From Burkholderiales bacterium GJ-E10 (GTDB lineage Bacteria > Pseudomonadota > Gammaproteobacteria > Burkholderiales > Burkholderiaceae_F): 64,000 nucleotides of DNA. Numbering within the stretch: the first letter of the stretch is position 1; the number at the start of each line of letters is the position of its first letter. The notes beneath the pieces were generated by a model that was not told the origin of the DNA, did not search any database, and saw only the letters and a program-made list of their open reading frames with translations. The stretch spans positions 291,520 to 355,519 of the forward strand of contig AP014683.1 in assembly GCA_000828975.1 (NCBI GenBank), written 5' to 3'. This document shows, one piece after another, positions 16,779-26,483 of the stretch. A program made the position numbers and the translations under genes.

Positions 16779-19325
16779 ATGAGCGACCAAACACCCGTCA
16801 GCAAGCTGATCTACGGTCACTTGCTTGCAAAGGACATCGCGGGGTTTGACTCTTTGGTCGAGCTCGCCCTGGACATGCGATCGTCGTGGGACCATGGCGC
16901 CGACGAGGTCTGGAAGAATCTGGATCTCGCGTTGTGGAACCTGACCCGCAATCCTTGGGCCATCTTGCAGACCGTGTCGCGAGACAAGCTCCAACGTGTC
17001 CTGGCGGATCCCGGCTTTCGCAAAAACGTCGAAGATCTGGTGCAAGCCCGGCGCGATGCGGCGGAGGAAGCCGCATGGTTTCAGCAAAGCCACCCCCAAT
17101 CCCCGCTGCATTGCGTCGCGTACTTCAGCATGGAGTTCATGCTGAGCGAAGCGCTGCCCATCTACTCGGGGGGGCTGGGCAATGTCGCCGGCGACCAGCT
17201 CAAGGCCGCCAGCGATTTGGGGGTCCCCGTGGTCGGTGTGGGATTGCTCTATCAGCAGGGCTATTTTCGCCAGGTAATCGACAAGAACGGAGCGCAGCAG
17301 GCACTCTTCCCCTACAACGACCCCGGACAGCTGCCGATTGCGCCATTGCGGTATGCGAACGGCGAATGGCTGCGGCTGCAGCTCGATCTGCCCGGCAACC
17401 CGATCTGGCTGCGCGCGTGGCAGGCGCAGGTCGGCAGAACGACGCTTTACCTTTTGGACAGCAACGATGTTGCGAACTTCCCGCCGTATCGGGGGATCAC
17501 CAGCGAGCTTTACGGCGGCGGGCCGGAACTGCGCTTGCAACAGGAATTGTTGCTGGGTATCGGCGGTTGGCGCTTGCTCACGGCGCTGGGATTGCGGCCC
17601 GAAGTGTGTCACCTGAACGAAGGACATGCGGCCTTCGCGGTGCTGGAGCGCGCGCGCGGTTTCATGGAGGAGGCCGGGGTGCCTTTTGATGTTGCGCTTG
17701 CCACGACGCGTGCCGGCAATGTCTTCACGACCCACACGGCAGTGCCGGCCGGATTCGATCGGTTCGATCCTGCGCTCATCGAGCACTATCTTGGCACCTA
17801 TGCGAAGGACACCCTCGGCATTTCTCCGCAGCAACTGCTGGCGCTCGGTCGGATGAACGCCGATGATGCGTCAGAGAGCTTCAACATGGCGTATCTGGCA
17901 TTGCGCGGCAGCGGCGTGGCCAACGGCGTAAGCCGTTTGCATGGCGAGGTGAGCCGGAAGGTGTTCGCGCCGCTGTTCCCCGGCTGGCCGCAGCACGAGG
18001 TGCCGGTAGGCCACGTGACGAATGGCGTGCACATGCCGAGCTGGGACTCGGCCGCAGCCGACACGCTTTGGACCGAGGCTTGCGGCAAAGGCCGCTGGTT
18101 GGGCGGAACGGAGTCGCTGGAGCGGTCGATTCGCGGCATTCCGGATGCCCGCCTGTGGGGTTTTCGCAATCACGCCCGCGAGTTGCTGGTTTCCTATGCG
18201 CGGGAACGGCTGTCGCAACTCTTGACCGCATCGGGCGCCAGCGCGGAAGCGATCGAAGCGGCGAAGTACTTGCTGGATCCCACCGCACTGACACTGGGGT
18301 TCGCACGGCGATTCGCGACATACAAGCGACCGAACTTGCTGCTCCAAGACACCGCGCGCTTGATGCGCCTGTTGACCGACCCCGCGCGTCCAGTGCAGCT
18401 CATTCTCGCCGGCAAAGCGCATCCTGCGGATCGCCCGGGGCAGGATCTCATTCAGCAGTGGACGACGTTCATCCGGCAATCCCCCGCGCGCCGGCACGTG
18501 ATCTTCCTCAGCGACTACGATATGTTGCTGATGGAGCGACTGGTTCAAGGGGTGGATGTATGGCTCAACACGCCGCGGCGTCCGTGGGAAGCATGCGGCA
18601 CCAGTGGCATGAAGGTGTTGGTCAACGGCGGCATCAACCTTTCGGAGCTCGATGGCTGGTGGGCGGAGGCGTACACGCCCGAGGTCGGCTGGGCGTTGGG
18701 GGACGGCCAGGAACATGATGACGATCCGAACTGGGACGATGTCGAAGCCGAAGCCCTCTACGATCTGCTCGAACGCGAGGTGATCCCGGAGTTCTATGCG
18801 CGCGACGAGCGAGGGATCCCCGTTGCCTGGATGGCGCGGGTGCGCGAAAGCATGGCCCGACTGACGCCGCGGTTTTCCACCAACCGCGCAGTGCGGGAGT
18901 ACACCCAGCAGTGCTACCTCCCGGCCGCCACGGCCTACCGTGAACGCAGCGCCGACAAGGGCAGGATCGGCGCGCAAGTCGTGAGTTGGCGAAACGATCT
19001 CCAGCAAAAGTGGAGCGCGTTACGCTTCGGAGAAACCCGGGTCGAGACGGGCGGCGAGCAGAACGTATTCGAAGTTTCGGTGCATCTCGGCCGCCTCGAC
19101 CCGGACGCAGTGCAGATCGAGCTCTACGCCGATGGGCGCGGTGAGCGCACGCCGGAGCGGCGGGTGATGGAGCGCGTTTCCGGTAGCGAGGGCGAGGGCC
19201 GTTTGGTCTATCGCGCTTCGGTGCCTGCAGTCCGGCCGGCGAGCGACTATACGGTGCGACTCGTACCAAATCACGACGGCGTCGCGGTTCCCCTCGAAGA
19301 CCCGCACATCCTGTGGCAGCGGTGA
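16779..19325 (+). CDS. glgP: Alpha-glucan phosphorylase, GT35
   Basis: Phosphorolysis of glycogen/maltodextrin to glucose-1-phosphate, cytoplasmic and PLP-dependent. An 848-residue protein of the long-diverged alpha-glucan phosphorylase branch, with an N-terminal domain of unknown function, then YFSMEFMLSEALPIYSGGLG, LNEGHAAFAVLERARG, and GTSGMKVLVNGGINLSELDGWW near 608-629. The PLP lysine is Lys612. The start at 16779 follows a purine-rich AGGAAAA site. It is isolated from other glycogen genes in the window. Confidence 0.95.
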   Translation: MSDQTPVSKLIYGHLLAKDIAGFDSLVELALDMRSSWDHGADEVWKNLDLALWNLTRNPWAILQTVSRDKLQRVLADPGFRKNVEDLVQARRDAAEEAAWFQQSHPQSPLHCVAYFSMEFMLSEALPIYSGGLGNVAGDQLKAASDLGVPVVGVGLLYQQGYFRQVIDKNGAQQALFPYNDPGQLPIAPLRYANGEWLRLQLDLPGNPIWLRAWQAQVGRTTLYLLDSNDVANFPPYRGITSELYGGGPELRLQQELLLGIGGWRLLTALGLRPEVCHLNEGHAAFAVLERARGFMEEAGVPFDVALATTRAGNVFTTHTAVPAGFDRFDPALIEHYLGTYAKDTLGISPQQLLALGRMNADDASESFNMAYLALRGSGVANGVSRLHGEVSRKVFAPLFPGWPQHEVPVGHVTNGVHMPSWDSAAADTLWTEACGKGRWLGGTESLERSIRGIPDARLWGFRNHARELLVSYARERLSQLLTASGASAEAIEAAKYLLDPTALTLGFARRFATYKRPNLLLQDTARLMRLLTDPARPVQLILAGKAHPADRPGQDLIQQWTTFIRQSPARRHVIFLSDYDMLLMERLVQGVDVWLNTPRRPWEACGTSGMKVLVNGGINLSELDGWWAEAYTPEVGWALGDGQEHDDDPNWDDVEAEALYDLLEREVIPEFYARDERGIPVAWMARVRESMARLTPRFSTNRAVREYTQQCYLPAATAYRERSADKGRIGAQVVSWRNDLQQKWSALRFGETRVETGGEQNVFEVSVHLGRLDPDAVQIELYADGRGERTPERRVMERVSGSEGEGRLVYRASVPAVRPASDYTVRLVPNHDGVAVPLEDPHILWQR

Positions 19326-19409
19326 TCGGGCTCCATCCGAGTGCCGATACGGGTTTGATCTGCGTGTCGTGATGCCAACGCCCCACGTGTTGCGGGTCAG
19401 GAAAATCAA

Positions 19410-20036
19410 TTGATCAATGAAGAGAAGGAAACCGTACGGATCGAAGCGTTTAGCGATGGCGTTTTCGCGATTGCCATGACGCTGCTTGTGATTTCGATCA
19501 AGGTGCCGGGTTCCGATGCGGTGTCCGGCCGCGGCCTGGCGCTTGTGCTGGTCGCGCTCTGGCCGGCGTATTTGGCATTTTTTATCAGCTTCGTGACGGT
19601 TCTCATCATCTGGGTGCAACATCACTGGATATTCACCCAGATCCGGCGCGCCGATCATCCACTCCTTTACTGGAATGGCGTGCTGTTGCTCTTTGTCACC
19701 TTTGTTCCATTTCCAACGGGATTGTTGGCGCGGTATCTATTGAATCCGGAGGCGAGGGTCGCGGCGATTCTCTATACGGGGAATTTTCTACTGATCTCGA
19801 TCGTCTTTTATGGGCTATGGCGGCATGTTTCGAAAGGCGGAAAGCTGCTGCCGGTCGACGTGGGCAGCTTGAATGAGGGGGAGGTGACACGGATCACCAA
19901 GCGCTACCAACTCGCCCCGCTTTTCTATTTCGTGGCGTTTGGGTTGTCGTTCATTTCCGAGATTGCGGGTGTCTCGTCCTGTCTATTCTTGGCGTTGTTT
20001 TTTGCCCTATGGGGTTGGCCGACGAGCGGGCGTTGA
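19410..20036 (+). CDS. TMEM175-type potassium channel family protein
   Basis: A 208-residue inner-membrane protein with six hydrophobic helices. The first contains RIEAFSDGVFAIAMTLLV, the FSDG signature of TMEM175 (DUF1211). Bacterial members conduct K+. It probably starts at TTG (19410), which has an AGGAAA site 7 bases upstream; no closer ATG keeps the first motif. Its base composition is less GC-rich than its neighbours. No functional link to them is visible. Confidence 0.88.
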   Translation: MINEEKETVRIEAFSDGVFAIAMTLLVISIKVPGSDAVSGRGLALVLVALWPAYLAFFISFVTVLIIWVQHHWIFTQIRRADHPLLYWNGVLLLFVTFVPFPTGLLARYLLNPEARVAAILYTGNFLLISIVFYGLWRHVSKGGKLLPVDVGSLNEGEVTRITKRYQLAPLFYFVAFGLSFISEIAGVSSCLFLALFFALWGWPTSGR

Positions 20037-20121
20037 CCAGATGCGATACGCCGGGCGGCGGGCAGGAGGCAGCGCCTCGCGTCGACGCCGCTTGGGTGAA
20101 GGGGAGGGGCCGGGGGAAACG

Positions 20122-20697
20122 ATGGAAACAGAGGAATTCGTGATCGCACGGACGCGCGCCTGGGTCGACCGCGTCGTGATCGGGCTCAACCTGTGCCCGT
20201 TTGCAAAGGGTCCGCAGAGCAAGGGCCAGGTGCGCTATGTCGTCTGCCCCGCGACCGACGCCGAGGGCCTGCTTGTCGCGCTGCTCGAGGAGTTGCGCCG
20301 GCTGGCCGGGGCCTCGTCCGACCGCGCGGAAACGACCCTGCTCATTCACCCATACGTTCTCAATGATTTTGCCGACTACAACGACTTTCTCGATGTGGCC
20401 GAAGCCGCCGTGCAGCAACTGGACCTCGAGGGTGTGCTCCAGGTCGCCAGCTTTCATCCGCAGTACCAGTTTTCCGGCAGCGCGCCCGGGGATCCGGGCA
20501 ACGCGACCAACCGTTCCCCCTATCCGACGCTGCACTTGATCCGGGAGGAAAGCATCGACCGCGCGGTGGAGGCGTTCCCGGATGCGGCGGCCATCTTCGA
20601 CGACAACATCGCCACCATGGAGCGTCTCGGCGCATCGGGATGGGCCGCCCTGGTCGAGCAATGCCGGGCTGACGCGGCCGGCAAGAAGCACGAGTGA
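20122..20697 (+). CDS. DUF1415 family protein
   Basis: A 191-residue cytoplasmic protein of a conserved proteobacterial family without known function. Recognisable blocks are RTRAWVDRVVIGLNLCPFAK (about 9-28, with the invariant Cys), LLIHPYVLNDFADYNDFLD and SFHPQYQFSG near 118, plus a YPTLHLIREESI segment. The ATG at 20122 lies behind a GGGGGAAA site. A small pseudogene follows. Confidence 0.85.
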   Translation: METEEFVIARTRAWVDRVVIGLNLCPFAKGPQSKGQVRYVVCPATDAEGLLVALLEELRRLAGASSDRAETTLLIHPYVLNDFADYNDFLDVAEAAVQQLDLEGVLQVASFHPQYQFSGSAPGDPGNATNRSPYPTLHLIREESIDRAVEAFPDAAAIFDDNIATMERLGASGWAALVEQCRADAAGKKHE

Positions 20698-20739
20698 ATC
20701 CGTGTCCGCATCTTCCGAGGCCGTCTACGATGCGCGCCC

Positions 20740-20931
20740 ATGAGCCCAATCCCCTCGTTGTCGCTGCGGGAGACGCGCGTTCTTGGCGTGTTGGTCGAGA
20801 AAGAACACCCGGTCCCGGACACCTAACTGCGGTCCCACAACGCCCTGGTTGCCGGATGCAACCAGAAAAACGATCGCAACCCGGTGATCGAGGCCCGGGA
20901 TGCCGGAGTCCAGGCCGCGCTCGTCGCCCCG
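20740..20931 (+). pseudogene. yceH: yceH (DUF480) remnant with in-frame stop
   Basis: Reading from the ATG at 20740 gives MSPIPSLSLRETRVLGVLVE, then KEHPVPDT, a TAA stop, then LRSHNALVAGCNQKNDRNPV and a further 14 residues. The reading on both sides of the stop aligns with the N-terminal winged helix of YceH (family pattern LEARVxGxLxEKxxxTPxxYPLxxNxLxxACNQKxNRxPV). The stop stands where the family has Tyr. Homology ends after about 63 codons, whereas intact YceH is near 215 residues, so about two thirds of the gene is gone as well. Bases 20932-21048 carry nothing recognisable. Confidence 0.75.
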
Positions 20932-21048
20932 GTGGCGATTCCGGCGTACAGTATCGTCCATGCCCGCGGTTGCGCCGGCGGCGGTGGGCGGCAGGTGCGC
21001 CTGCGACGTCACCGGCGCACCGGCATCGATCCTTCGAAGGAAGCTGCG

Positions 21049-21468
21049 ATGGAGATCCGTGTCGAACGCGATGTGCCCTGCAGGAGCGAGCCGCGTCAGC
21101 TGCCTGCGGCAACCTACAACCGGATGCGAACCCTGCTCCGAAAGGCGTCGAGCGTCGTGTTCGTGCCGATCCGCAGCATGCAGTTCCTCGCGATCGTGGA
21201 CACCGAGGAAATCGTGTTCGTCGACCATCTTCGGAAAAATTGGGCGGTCGTCGCGTGGCGCGAGTTCCGGCCAGGGCAGCGCAGCGCGCTCGACGCCGCG
21301 GTGCCGTACCAGGCGGTCTACTACCGGGAGGACGGAGCGATCCTGATGCGGCGATTGCAAGGCGAGTTTGACGCTGCGCTGGTCGCGCTCGCCGCCAAGG
21401 TGCCTGCCGAGGACCACCCTGCGCGGATCCTCGATTTCGTCCCGCGCAGGGGTGGCGGGACTTCCTGA
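21049..21468 (+). CDS. Hypothetical protein, 139 residues
   Basis: Not recognised. It starts at an ATG with GAAGGA 8 bases upstream. It has regular mixed alpha/beta character, no membrane segment and no signal peptide. Blocks such as SSVVFVPIRSMQFLAIVD and QAVYYREDGAILMRRLQGEF look like structured strands. It lies directly after the yceH remnant and converges with the next gene across 27 bases. Coding is supported by balanced composition and the ribosome site only. Confidence 0.65.
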   Translation: MEIRVERDVPCRSEPRQLPAATYNRMRTLLRKASSVVFVPIRSMQFLAIVDTEEIVFVDHLRKNWAVVAWREFRPGQRSALDAAVPYQAVYYREDGAILMRRLQGEFDAALVALAAKVPAEDHPARILDFVPRRGGGTS

Positions 21469-21495
21469 CGGGTTCGGCTCGGCTCCGGCTCCGAC

Positions 21496-21813
21496 TCAGT
21501 CGTCGTCGCCGAGTTCCGGGTCCCACCCCTTGGCGCGCGCTTCCGCCCGCGCCTTGTCGTAGATTTCCGCATGCCGGCTGCGCAGCGCCTCGGGAAGCCG
21601 GCTCGGCAGGTTGCCGTAGCGGTCCCACTCCGTATCGACCCGATCCATCAACCCCTGCATGCGACCGAGATCCCAGTCCCGGCAGTCCTCGTCTTCGGGG
21701 AGAAACCCGAAAACCCAGGCGTCGAGCACCACCCGACCCAGTTGCGTGAGTCCGTGCTTGTCCTGGTGGAAGCCGACATAGGGCTCGGGGCCGCGATTTT
21801 TTCCAGCATTCAT
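21496..21813 (-). CDS. Hypothetical protein, 105 residues, acidic tail
   Basis: Not recognised. A soluble protein with a Trp/Asp-rich centre (DAWVFGFLPEDEDCRDWDL), a helical Arg/Ala region (about 75-95) and the acidic end ELGDDD. The compact size and lack of any overlapping alternative support a real gene. Confidence 0.6.
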   Translation of the reverse strand: MNAGKNRGPEPYVGFHQDKHGLTQLGRVVLDAWVFGFLPEDEDCRDWDLGRMQGLMDRVDTEWDRYGNLPSRLPEALRSRHAEIYDKARAEARAKGWDPELGDDD

Positions 21814-21935
21814 CGGGTCAGTCTCACAGAAAGAAAGGCCAAGGCGCTGCGATCGGCCAGGGTTCGTATCGTAGCGCAGGGCCGGGGACGCAGTGATCCG
21901 GGCGCGTCCGCCGCCGCAACGTCACCACCCGGGGC

Positions 21936-22523
21936 TCACTCCTCGCCGGGGGATCCATCCCCCTCCGGCTTGCCGGCGTAGGCTTCCGCGAATGCGCGGA
22001 GCAGGGCATCGTTGACCGGAGGGAGCCGATCGACGACGCGCTTTGCCCATTCGAAGTACTCCTGCCGGCGCGCAAGAGTCCAACCCACCGGGGGTGCATT
22101 GGCGACGTCCCGGAGATTGCAGGTCTTGTCCGCCAGCTTCACGAGTGCGGCACCGTTGCTGATGTCGGGCGCCTGCTCGATCTGCAATTCCTTGCGGCGC
22201 TGCTTGGAAAGGGTCTTGTCGTCCGTGACTTCCATGACCATCGCCGCGACCACATCCCCGAAGCGGCTGCGCAACTCCGCCTCCGTGGTCTCGGTGTCCT
22301 CGATGGTGTCGTGGAGAATCGCGGCACGGAGCACGTCCACGTCCGTGACACCGCCGATCGTTGCCAGGAGATGCGCGAGCGCGATGGGGTGATTGATGTA
22401 TGGCGACGCCTCCGCGTCCTTGCGGCGCTGGTTCCGGTGGCGGTCCGCGGCGAACATCACGGCATCCAGTAGCGCCGCGGTATCACCGTTGCGGGGATCG
22501 GGGTTGGCGCTCCTGGTCTGCAT
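21936..22523 (-). CDS. HD-domain (p)ppGpp hydrolase homologue (MESH1/SpoT-N-like)
   Basis: A 195-residue single-domain HD phosphohydrolase. The metal-binding signature is intact: AADRHRNQRRKD (His29), INHPIALA (His45), the HDTIED core (His71-Asp76) and the later KLADKTCNLRD. This is the hydrolase part of SpoT/Rel without synthetase, TGS or ACT domains, as in small alarmone hydrolases. It probably cleaves (p)ppGpp or related nucleotides; direct proof is lacking. The start at 22523 excludes an N-terminal extension that would run into the tRNA gene. Confidence 0.85.
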   Translation of the reverse strand: MQTRSANPDPRNGDTAALLDAVMFAADRHRNQRRKDAEASPYINHPIALAHLLATIGGVTDVDVLRAAILHDTIEDTETTEAELRSRFGDVVAAMVMEVTDDKTLSKQRRKELQIEQAPDISNGAALVKLADKTCNLRDVANAPPVGWTLARRQEYFEWAKRVVDRLPPVNDALLRAFAEAYAGKPEGDGSPGEE

Positions 22524-22678
22524 CGTCCTGTGGCCTCCGTGTACTCCCGGGAAATCCCGATGGTGTCCTCGGTGGCTCCCGGGACGGCGGCGCGCGCCCG
22601 AGGCATATCGGGATGGTACGCCGGAGAAGCGCTCGGCGTTGTCGGGGGAGAAAACCGGGTTCCCGCGGGATGGGGAAG

Positions 22679-22754
<76 letters not shown>

Positions 22755-22897
22755 GTACCTGTACTGCTACCGTCGCCAGGACGCATCTCGCGTTCGTCAG
22801 GTTCTGCCCGACGGGCAACTGACGAACGAAGCCCGAGAGTATATCCCAGATGGAAAATCCGGGCATCGCTTCCGGCCACCCGATACAATCGGTCGGC

Positions 22898-24568
22898 ATG
22901 AACCCCCCTACGGAACCCCCGGGTACCGGCGCCGTGTGCGCGCCGGATGTCGACGTCATCGTCATCGGAACGGGGTTGGCCGGCCTGACGACGGCATTGG
23001 AACTGGCCGACCACCGGCGCGTGCTGCTGCTCGACAAGCAGGAACTGGGAGCCGGGGCGAGCGACAAGGCGCAGGGAGGAATTGCCGCCTCGCTCGATCC
23101 GCAGGGTGTGGAGTCGCACGTCCGCGACACGCTGATCGCGGGTGCCGGACTGTGCGACGAGGCGGCGACGCGGTTCATCCTGGAACGAGGCGGCCAGGCG
23201 GTGCAGTGGCTGATCGCGCAGGGGGTGCCGTTCACCACCGATCGCGCCCATGGCCACGAGTATCACCTGGGGCGCGAGGGCGGGCATAGCTGCCGGCGCA
23301 TTTTTCATGTCGCCGACTCGACCGGACATACGGTTCAGTCAACGCTTGTCGCGAAAGTGCGCGCTCACCCCAATATCGTCGTGTGGGAGCGGCAGATGGC
23401 GGTCGACCTGATCGTCCGCGACGGCCGCTGCGTCGGCGTGTACGTGCAGGAGGTCCCCGCCGGGACGGTGCACGCGCTGGCCGCCCGGTTCGTCGTGCTG
23501 GCAAACGGGGGCGCCGGCAAGGTCTACCTGTACACGACGAATCCGGATTGCGCGACCGGCGACGGCATTGCCATGGCCTGGCGCGCCGGTTGCCGGATCG
23601 CCAACATGGAGTTCATCCAGTTTCATCCGACCTGCCTCTACCACCCGTACGCCAAATCCTTCCTGATCAGCGAGGCGGTCCGCGGCGAGGGAGGCATCCT
23701 CCGGTTGCCGCCGTCGGCCGGCGAGGAGGCGGGGCGGCGCTTCATGCCGGACCATGATGCGCGGGCCGAACTTGCGCCGCGCGACATCGTCGCGCGCAGC
23801 ATCGACTACGAGATGAAGCGTCTGGGCATCGACTACGTGCATCTGGACGTCACGCACCTGGGGGGGGAATTCCTCCAGGAACATTTCCCGATGATTCATG
23901 CCCGCTGCCTGGAACTGGGCATCGACATCGCCCGGGAACCGATCCCGGTCGTTCCGGCAGCGCACTACACCTGCGGGGGCGTGGTCACGGACGTCGCCGG
24001 CCACACCGACGTTCCCGGCCTCTATGCCGTGGGCGAGGTCGCCTGCACGGGTTTGCACGGTGCCAACCGGTTGGCGTCCAACTCCCTGCTCGAATGCGTC
24101 GTGGTCGGCCGCGCGCTTGCCGCCGACATCCTGACGCAGGCGCCGCCGGCGGTGGTCGCGGTGCCGGAATGGGACGATACGCGGGTGCGCGACAGCGACG
24201 AAGAGGTGGTGATCTCGCACAACTGGGACGAGTTGCGCCGCTGCATGTGGAACTACGTCGGGATCGTGCGCAGCACCAAGCGGCTCGAGCGCGCCCAGCG
24301 CCGCATCGGGATGCTGCGCGAGGAGATCCACGACTACTACGCCCAGTTCCATGTGACGCGGGACCTGCTCGAACTGCGCAATCTCGTCGATGTCGCTGCG
24401 CTCATCGTGGCGAGCGCGCTGGCGCGACGGGAGAGTCGGGGCTTGCACTATTCGCGGGATTTTCCGCAGGCAGCGGGCAATCCGGCGCCGACCGTCCTCG
24501 CCCCCCGGTCATCGCGGCGTGGGCCCGCCTCCCCGGCGATTCCGCAGTCTCCCCGCGGGATGTGGTGA
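22898..24568 (+). CDS. nadB: L-aspartate oxidase
   Basis: First step of de novo NAD synthesis: oxidises L-aspartate to iminoaspartate with FAD. A 556-residue flavoprotein of the succinate-dehydrogenase/fumarate-reductase family, with VIVIGTGLAGLTTALELA (dinucleotide fold), KAQGGIAASL, HSCRRIFHVADSTG and GLHGANRLASNSLLECVVVG. The substrate-loop HPT in QFHPTCLYHP is intact. The start at 22898 lies a few bases after a TACAATC element (22884-22889), so the message may be short-leadered. NadA and NadC, which use its product, are encoded at 53595-55564. Confidence 0.96.
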   Translation: MNPPTEPPGTGAVCAPDVDVIVIGTGLAGLTTALELADHRRVLLLDKQELGAGASDKAQGGIAASLDPQGVESHVRDTLIAGAGLCDEAATRFILERGGQAVQWLIAQGVPFTTDRAHGHEYHLGREGGHSCRRIFHVADSTGHTVQSTLVAKVRAHPNIVVWERQMAVDLIVRDGRCVGVYVQEVPAGTVHALAARFVVLANGGAGKVYLYTTNPDCATGDGIAMAWRAGCRIANMEFIQFHPTCLYHPYAKSFLISEAVRGEGGILRLPPSAGEEAGRRFMPDHDARAELAPRDIVARSIDYEMKRLGIDYVHLDVTHLGGEFLQEHFPMIHARCLELGIDIAREPIPVVPAAHYTCGGVVTDVAGHTDVPGLYAVGEVACTGLHGANRLASNSLLECVVVGRALAADILTQAPPAVVAVPEWDDTRVRDSDEEVVISHNWDELRRCMWNYVGIVRSTKRLERAQRRIGMLREEIHDYYAQFHVTRDLLELRNLVDVAALIVASALARRESRGLHYSRDFPQAAGNPAPTVLAPRSSRRGPASPAIPQSPRGMW

Positions 24569-24583
24569 TCCGCGAGCCGGCCG

Positions 24584-25387
24584 CTATTGCGGCGGGCTGC
24601 CGGCGAACAGGCGGGCCAATTCCGCTCCCGGTTCGGGCGCCCGCATGAAGGCTTCCCCGACCAGGAAAGCGTCCACGCCGGCCTCGCGCATGCGGCGTAC
24701 GTCGTCGGGGGCGAGGATGCCGCTTTCGGTGACCACTCGCCGACCTGCCTCGATCCCCGGCAGCAGGTCGATCGTGGTCTGCAGCGAAACCGCGAAGCTG
24801 CGCAGATTGCGGTTGTTGACTCCGAGCAGGGGCGTGCGCAACCGCTGCGCGCGATCGCATTCCCGGGCATCGTGCACCTCGACCAGAACGGCCATGCCCA
24901 GCGCCGTCGCGCAGTCCTCCAGCGCCTGCAGTCGGGCGTCATCCAGGGCGGCGACGATCAGCAGGATGCAGTCCGCGCCGGCCGCCCGCGCCTCGTAGAC
25001 CTGGTATTCATCGACCAGGAAATCCTTGCGCAGCACCGGGAGGTCGACGACCTTGCGCACCGCATCGACATAGGCCAGGGCCCCCTGGAAAAACTGCACG
25101 TCGGTCAGCACGGAAAGACAGGCGGCGCCATGCTGCGCGTAACTCCGGGCGATCGCGGGCGGGTCGAACGGATCCCGCAGCACGCCCTTGGACGGCGAGG
25201 CCTTCTTGATTTCCGCGATCACGCCGGCACCCCCGGCGGCGATGCGGCGTTCGATCGCGCCGGGGAAGTCGCGCACGTCGTGTCGCGATTCGGCGCGGGC
25301 GCGCAGCGCCGGCAGCGGCTCCGCAGCGCGCGCCGCGGCGATTTCTTGGGCCTTCACGGCGAGGATCTTTTGCAGGATGTCGGACAT
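24584..25387 (-). CDS. trpC: Indole-3-glycerol-phosphate synthase
   Basis: Ring closure of CdRP to indole-3-glycerol phosphate in tryptophan synthesis. A 267-residue TIM barrel with the expected [17 protein letters not shown] start, [12 protein letters not shown] (catalytic Lys), [33 protein letters not shown] and [12 protein letters not shown]. It is monofunctional, with no TrpF part. Last gene of trpG-trpD-trpC, and convergent with nadB across 15 bases. Confidence 0.97.
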   Translation of the reverse strand: MSDILQKILAVKAQEIAAARAAEPLPALRARAESRHDVRDFPGAIERRIAAGGAGVIAEIKKASPSKGVLRDPFDPPAIARSYAQHGAACLSVLTDVQFFQGALAYVDAVRKVVDLPVLRKDFLVDEYQVYEARAAGADCILLIVAALDDARLQALEDCATALGMAVLVEVHDARECDRAQRLRTPLLGVNNRNLRSFAVSLQTTIDLLPGIEAGRRVVTESGILAPDDVRRMREAGVDAFLVGEAFMRAPEPGAELARLFAGSPPQ

Positions 25388-25434
25388 GTCGCGTTTCCCC
25401 TTCTCGCGCTTGCGGGACGGGGCGATGGTGGTTG

Positions 25435-26469
25435 CTAGGGGGTCGCCAGCTCCTGCGTCACGGCAACGAACTCATCGAGTTTTTTGCGCGCCGCTCCGTT
25501 CGCCACCGCGGCGCGCGCCTTCCCGACGCCGTCGGCGATCGAGGCCGCGGCGTCGGCCGCATAGAGGGCCATGCCGGCATTGAGGGCGACGATGTCCGCC
25601 GCCGGTCCCGGCACGCCGCCGATCGCATCGAGCAGCATGGCGCGCGATTCGTCGGGATCCGCGACGCGCAGCCGGCGGCTCGACGCCATCGGGATCCCGA
25701 AATCCTCGGGATGGATCTCGTACTCGCGCACTTCCCCGTCCTGGAGTTCGCCGACCATCGTCGCCGCACCCAGGGATACCTCGTCCATGCCGTCCCGACC
25801 GTGCACGACGAGTACGTGGCGGCTGCCCAGGCGCTGCAGGACGCGAACCTGGATACCGACCAGGTCCGGGTGAAACACGCCCATCACCTGGTTTTCCGCG
25901 CCGGCCGGGTTGGTGAGCGGCCCCAGGATGTTGAAGATCGTGCGTACGCCCAGTTCCTTGCGCACCGGTGCCGCATGACGCATGGCAGCGTGATGGCCCG
26001 GAGCGAACATGAATCCGATGCCGGTGCGATCCAGGCATGTCGCCACCTGGTCCGGCGCGAGCGCGATCCGGGCGCCCAGCGATTCGAGCACGTCGGCGCT
26101 GCCGGAACGCGAGGAAACGCTGCGGTTGCCGTGCTTGGCGACGCGCGCACCGGCCGCTGCGGCGACGAACATCGCGGCGGTGGAAATGTTGAAGGTGTGC
26201 GCGCCGTCGCCGCCGGTGCCCACGATGTCGACGAGACGGGTGCGGTCGACGACCGGAACCGGAGTGGCGAACTCGCGCATGATCCGGGCCGCCGCCGCGA
26301 TTTCCCCGACGGTTTCCTTTTTCACGCGCAGCCCGATGAGCAGGGCCGCGATCTGCACCGGGGTCAGCTCACCGCGCATCAGCCGCCGCCACAGCGACAG
26401 CATTTCGTCGTGAAAGATTTCCCGGTGGTCGATGCAGCGGGCGATCGCTTCGCTGGGGGTGATGGACAC
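25435..26469 (-). CDS. trpD: Anthranilate phosphoribosyltransferase
   Basis: Adds phosphoribose from PRPP to anthranilate. About 344 residues. It shows [18 protein letters not shown] (PRPP loop), [31 protein letters not shown] and [20 protein letters not shown]. The GTG at 26469 is taken as start because AGGAAGG lies 6-7 bases upstream and the N-terminus then matches the family; the TTG six codons earlier is a poorer alternative. Fourteen bases separate it from the trpG stop. Confidence 0.96.
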   Translation of the reverse strand: MSITPSEAIARCIDHREIFHDEMLSLWRRLMRGELTPVQIAALLIGLRVKKETVGEIAAAARIMREFATPVPVVDRTRLVDIVGTGGDGAHTFNISTAAMFVAAAAGARVAKHGNRSVSSRSGSADVLESLGARIALAPDQVATCLDRTGIGFMFAPGHHAAMRHAAPVRKELGVRTIFNILGPLTNPAGAENQVMGVFHPDLVGIQVRVLQRLGSRHVLVVHGRDGMDEVSLGAATMVGELQDGEVREYEIHPEDFGIPMASSRRLRVADPDESRAMLLDAIGGVPGPAADIVALNAGMALYAADAAASIADGVGKARAAVANGAARKKLDEFVAVTQELATP

Positions 26470-26483
26470 GGTGCGCCTTCCTG

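Noticed and set aside
13608..17834. A 1408-codon open frame on the minus strand
   Set aside because: Only the last 239 codons (lrgB) are real. The rest runs antisense through chrA and glgP, is arginine/glutamine-rich without domain features, and stays open only because stop codons are rare at this GC content.
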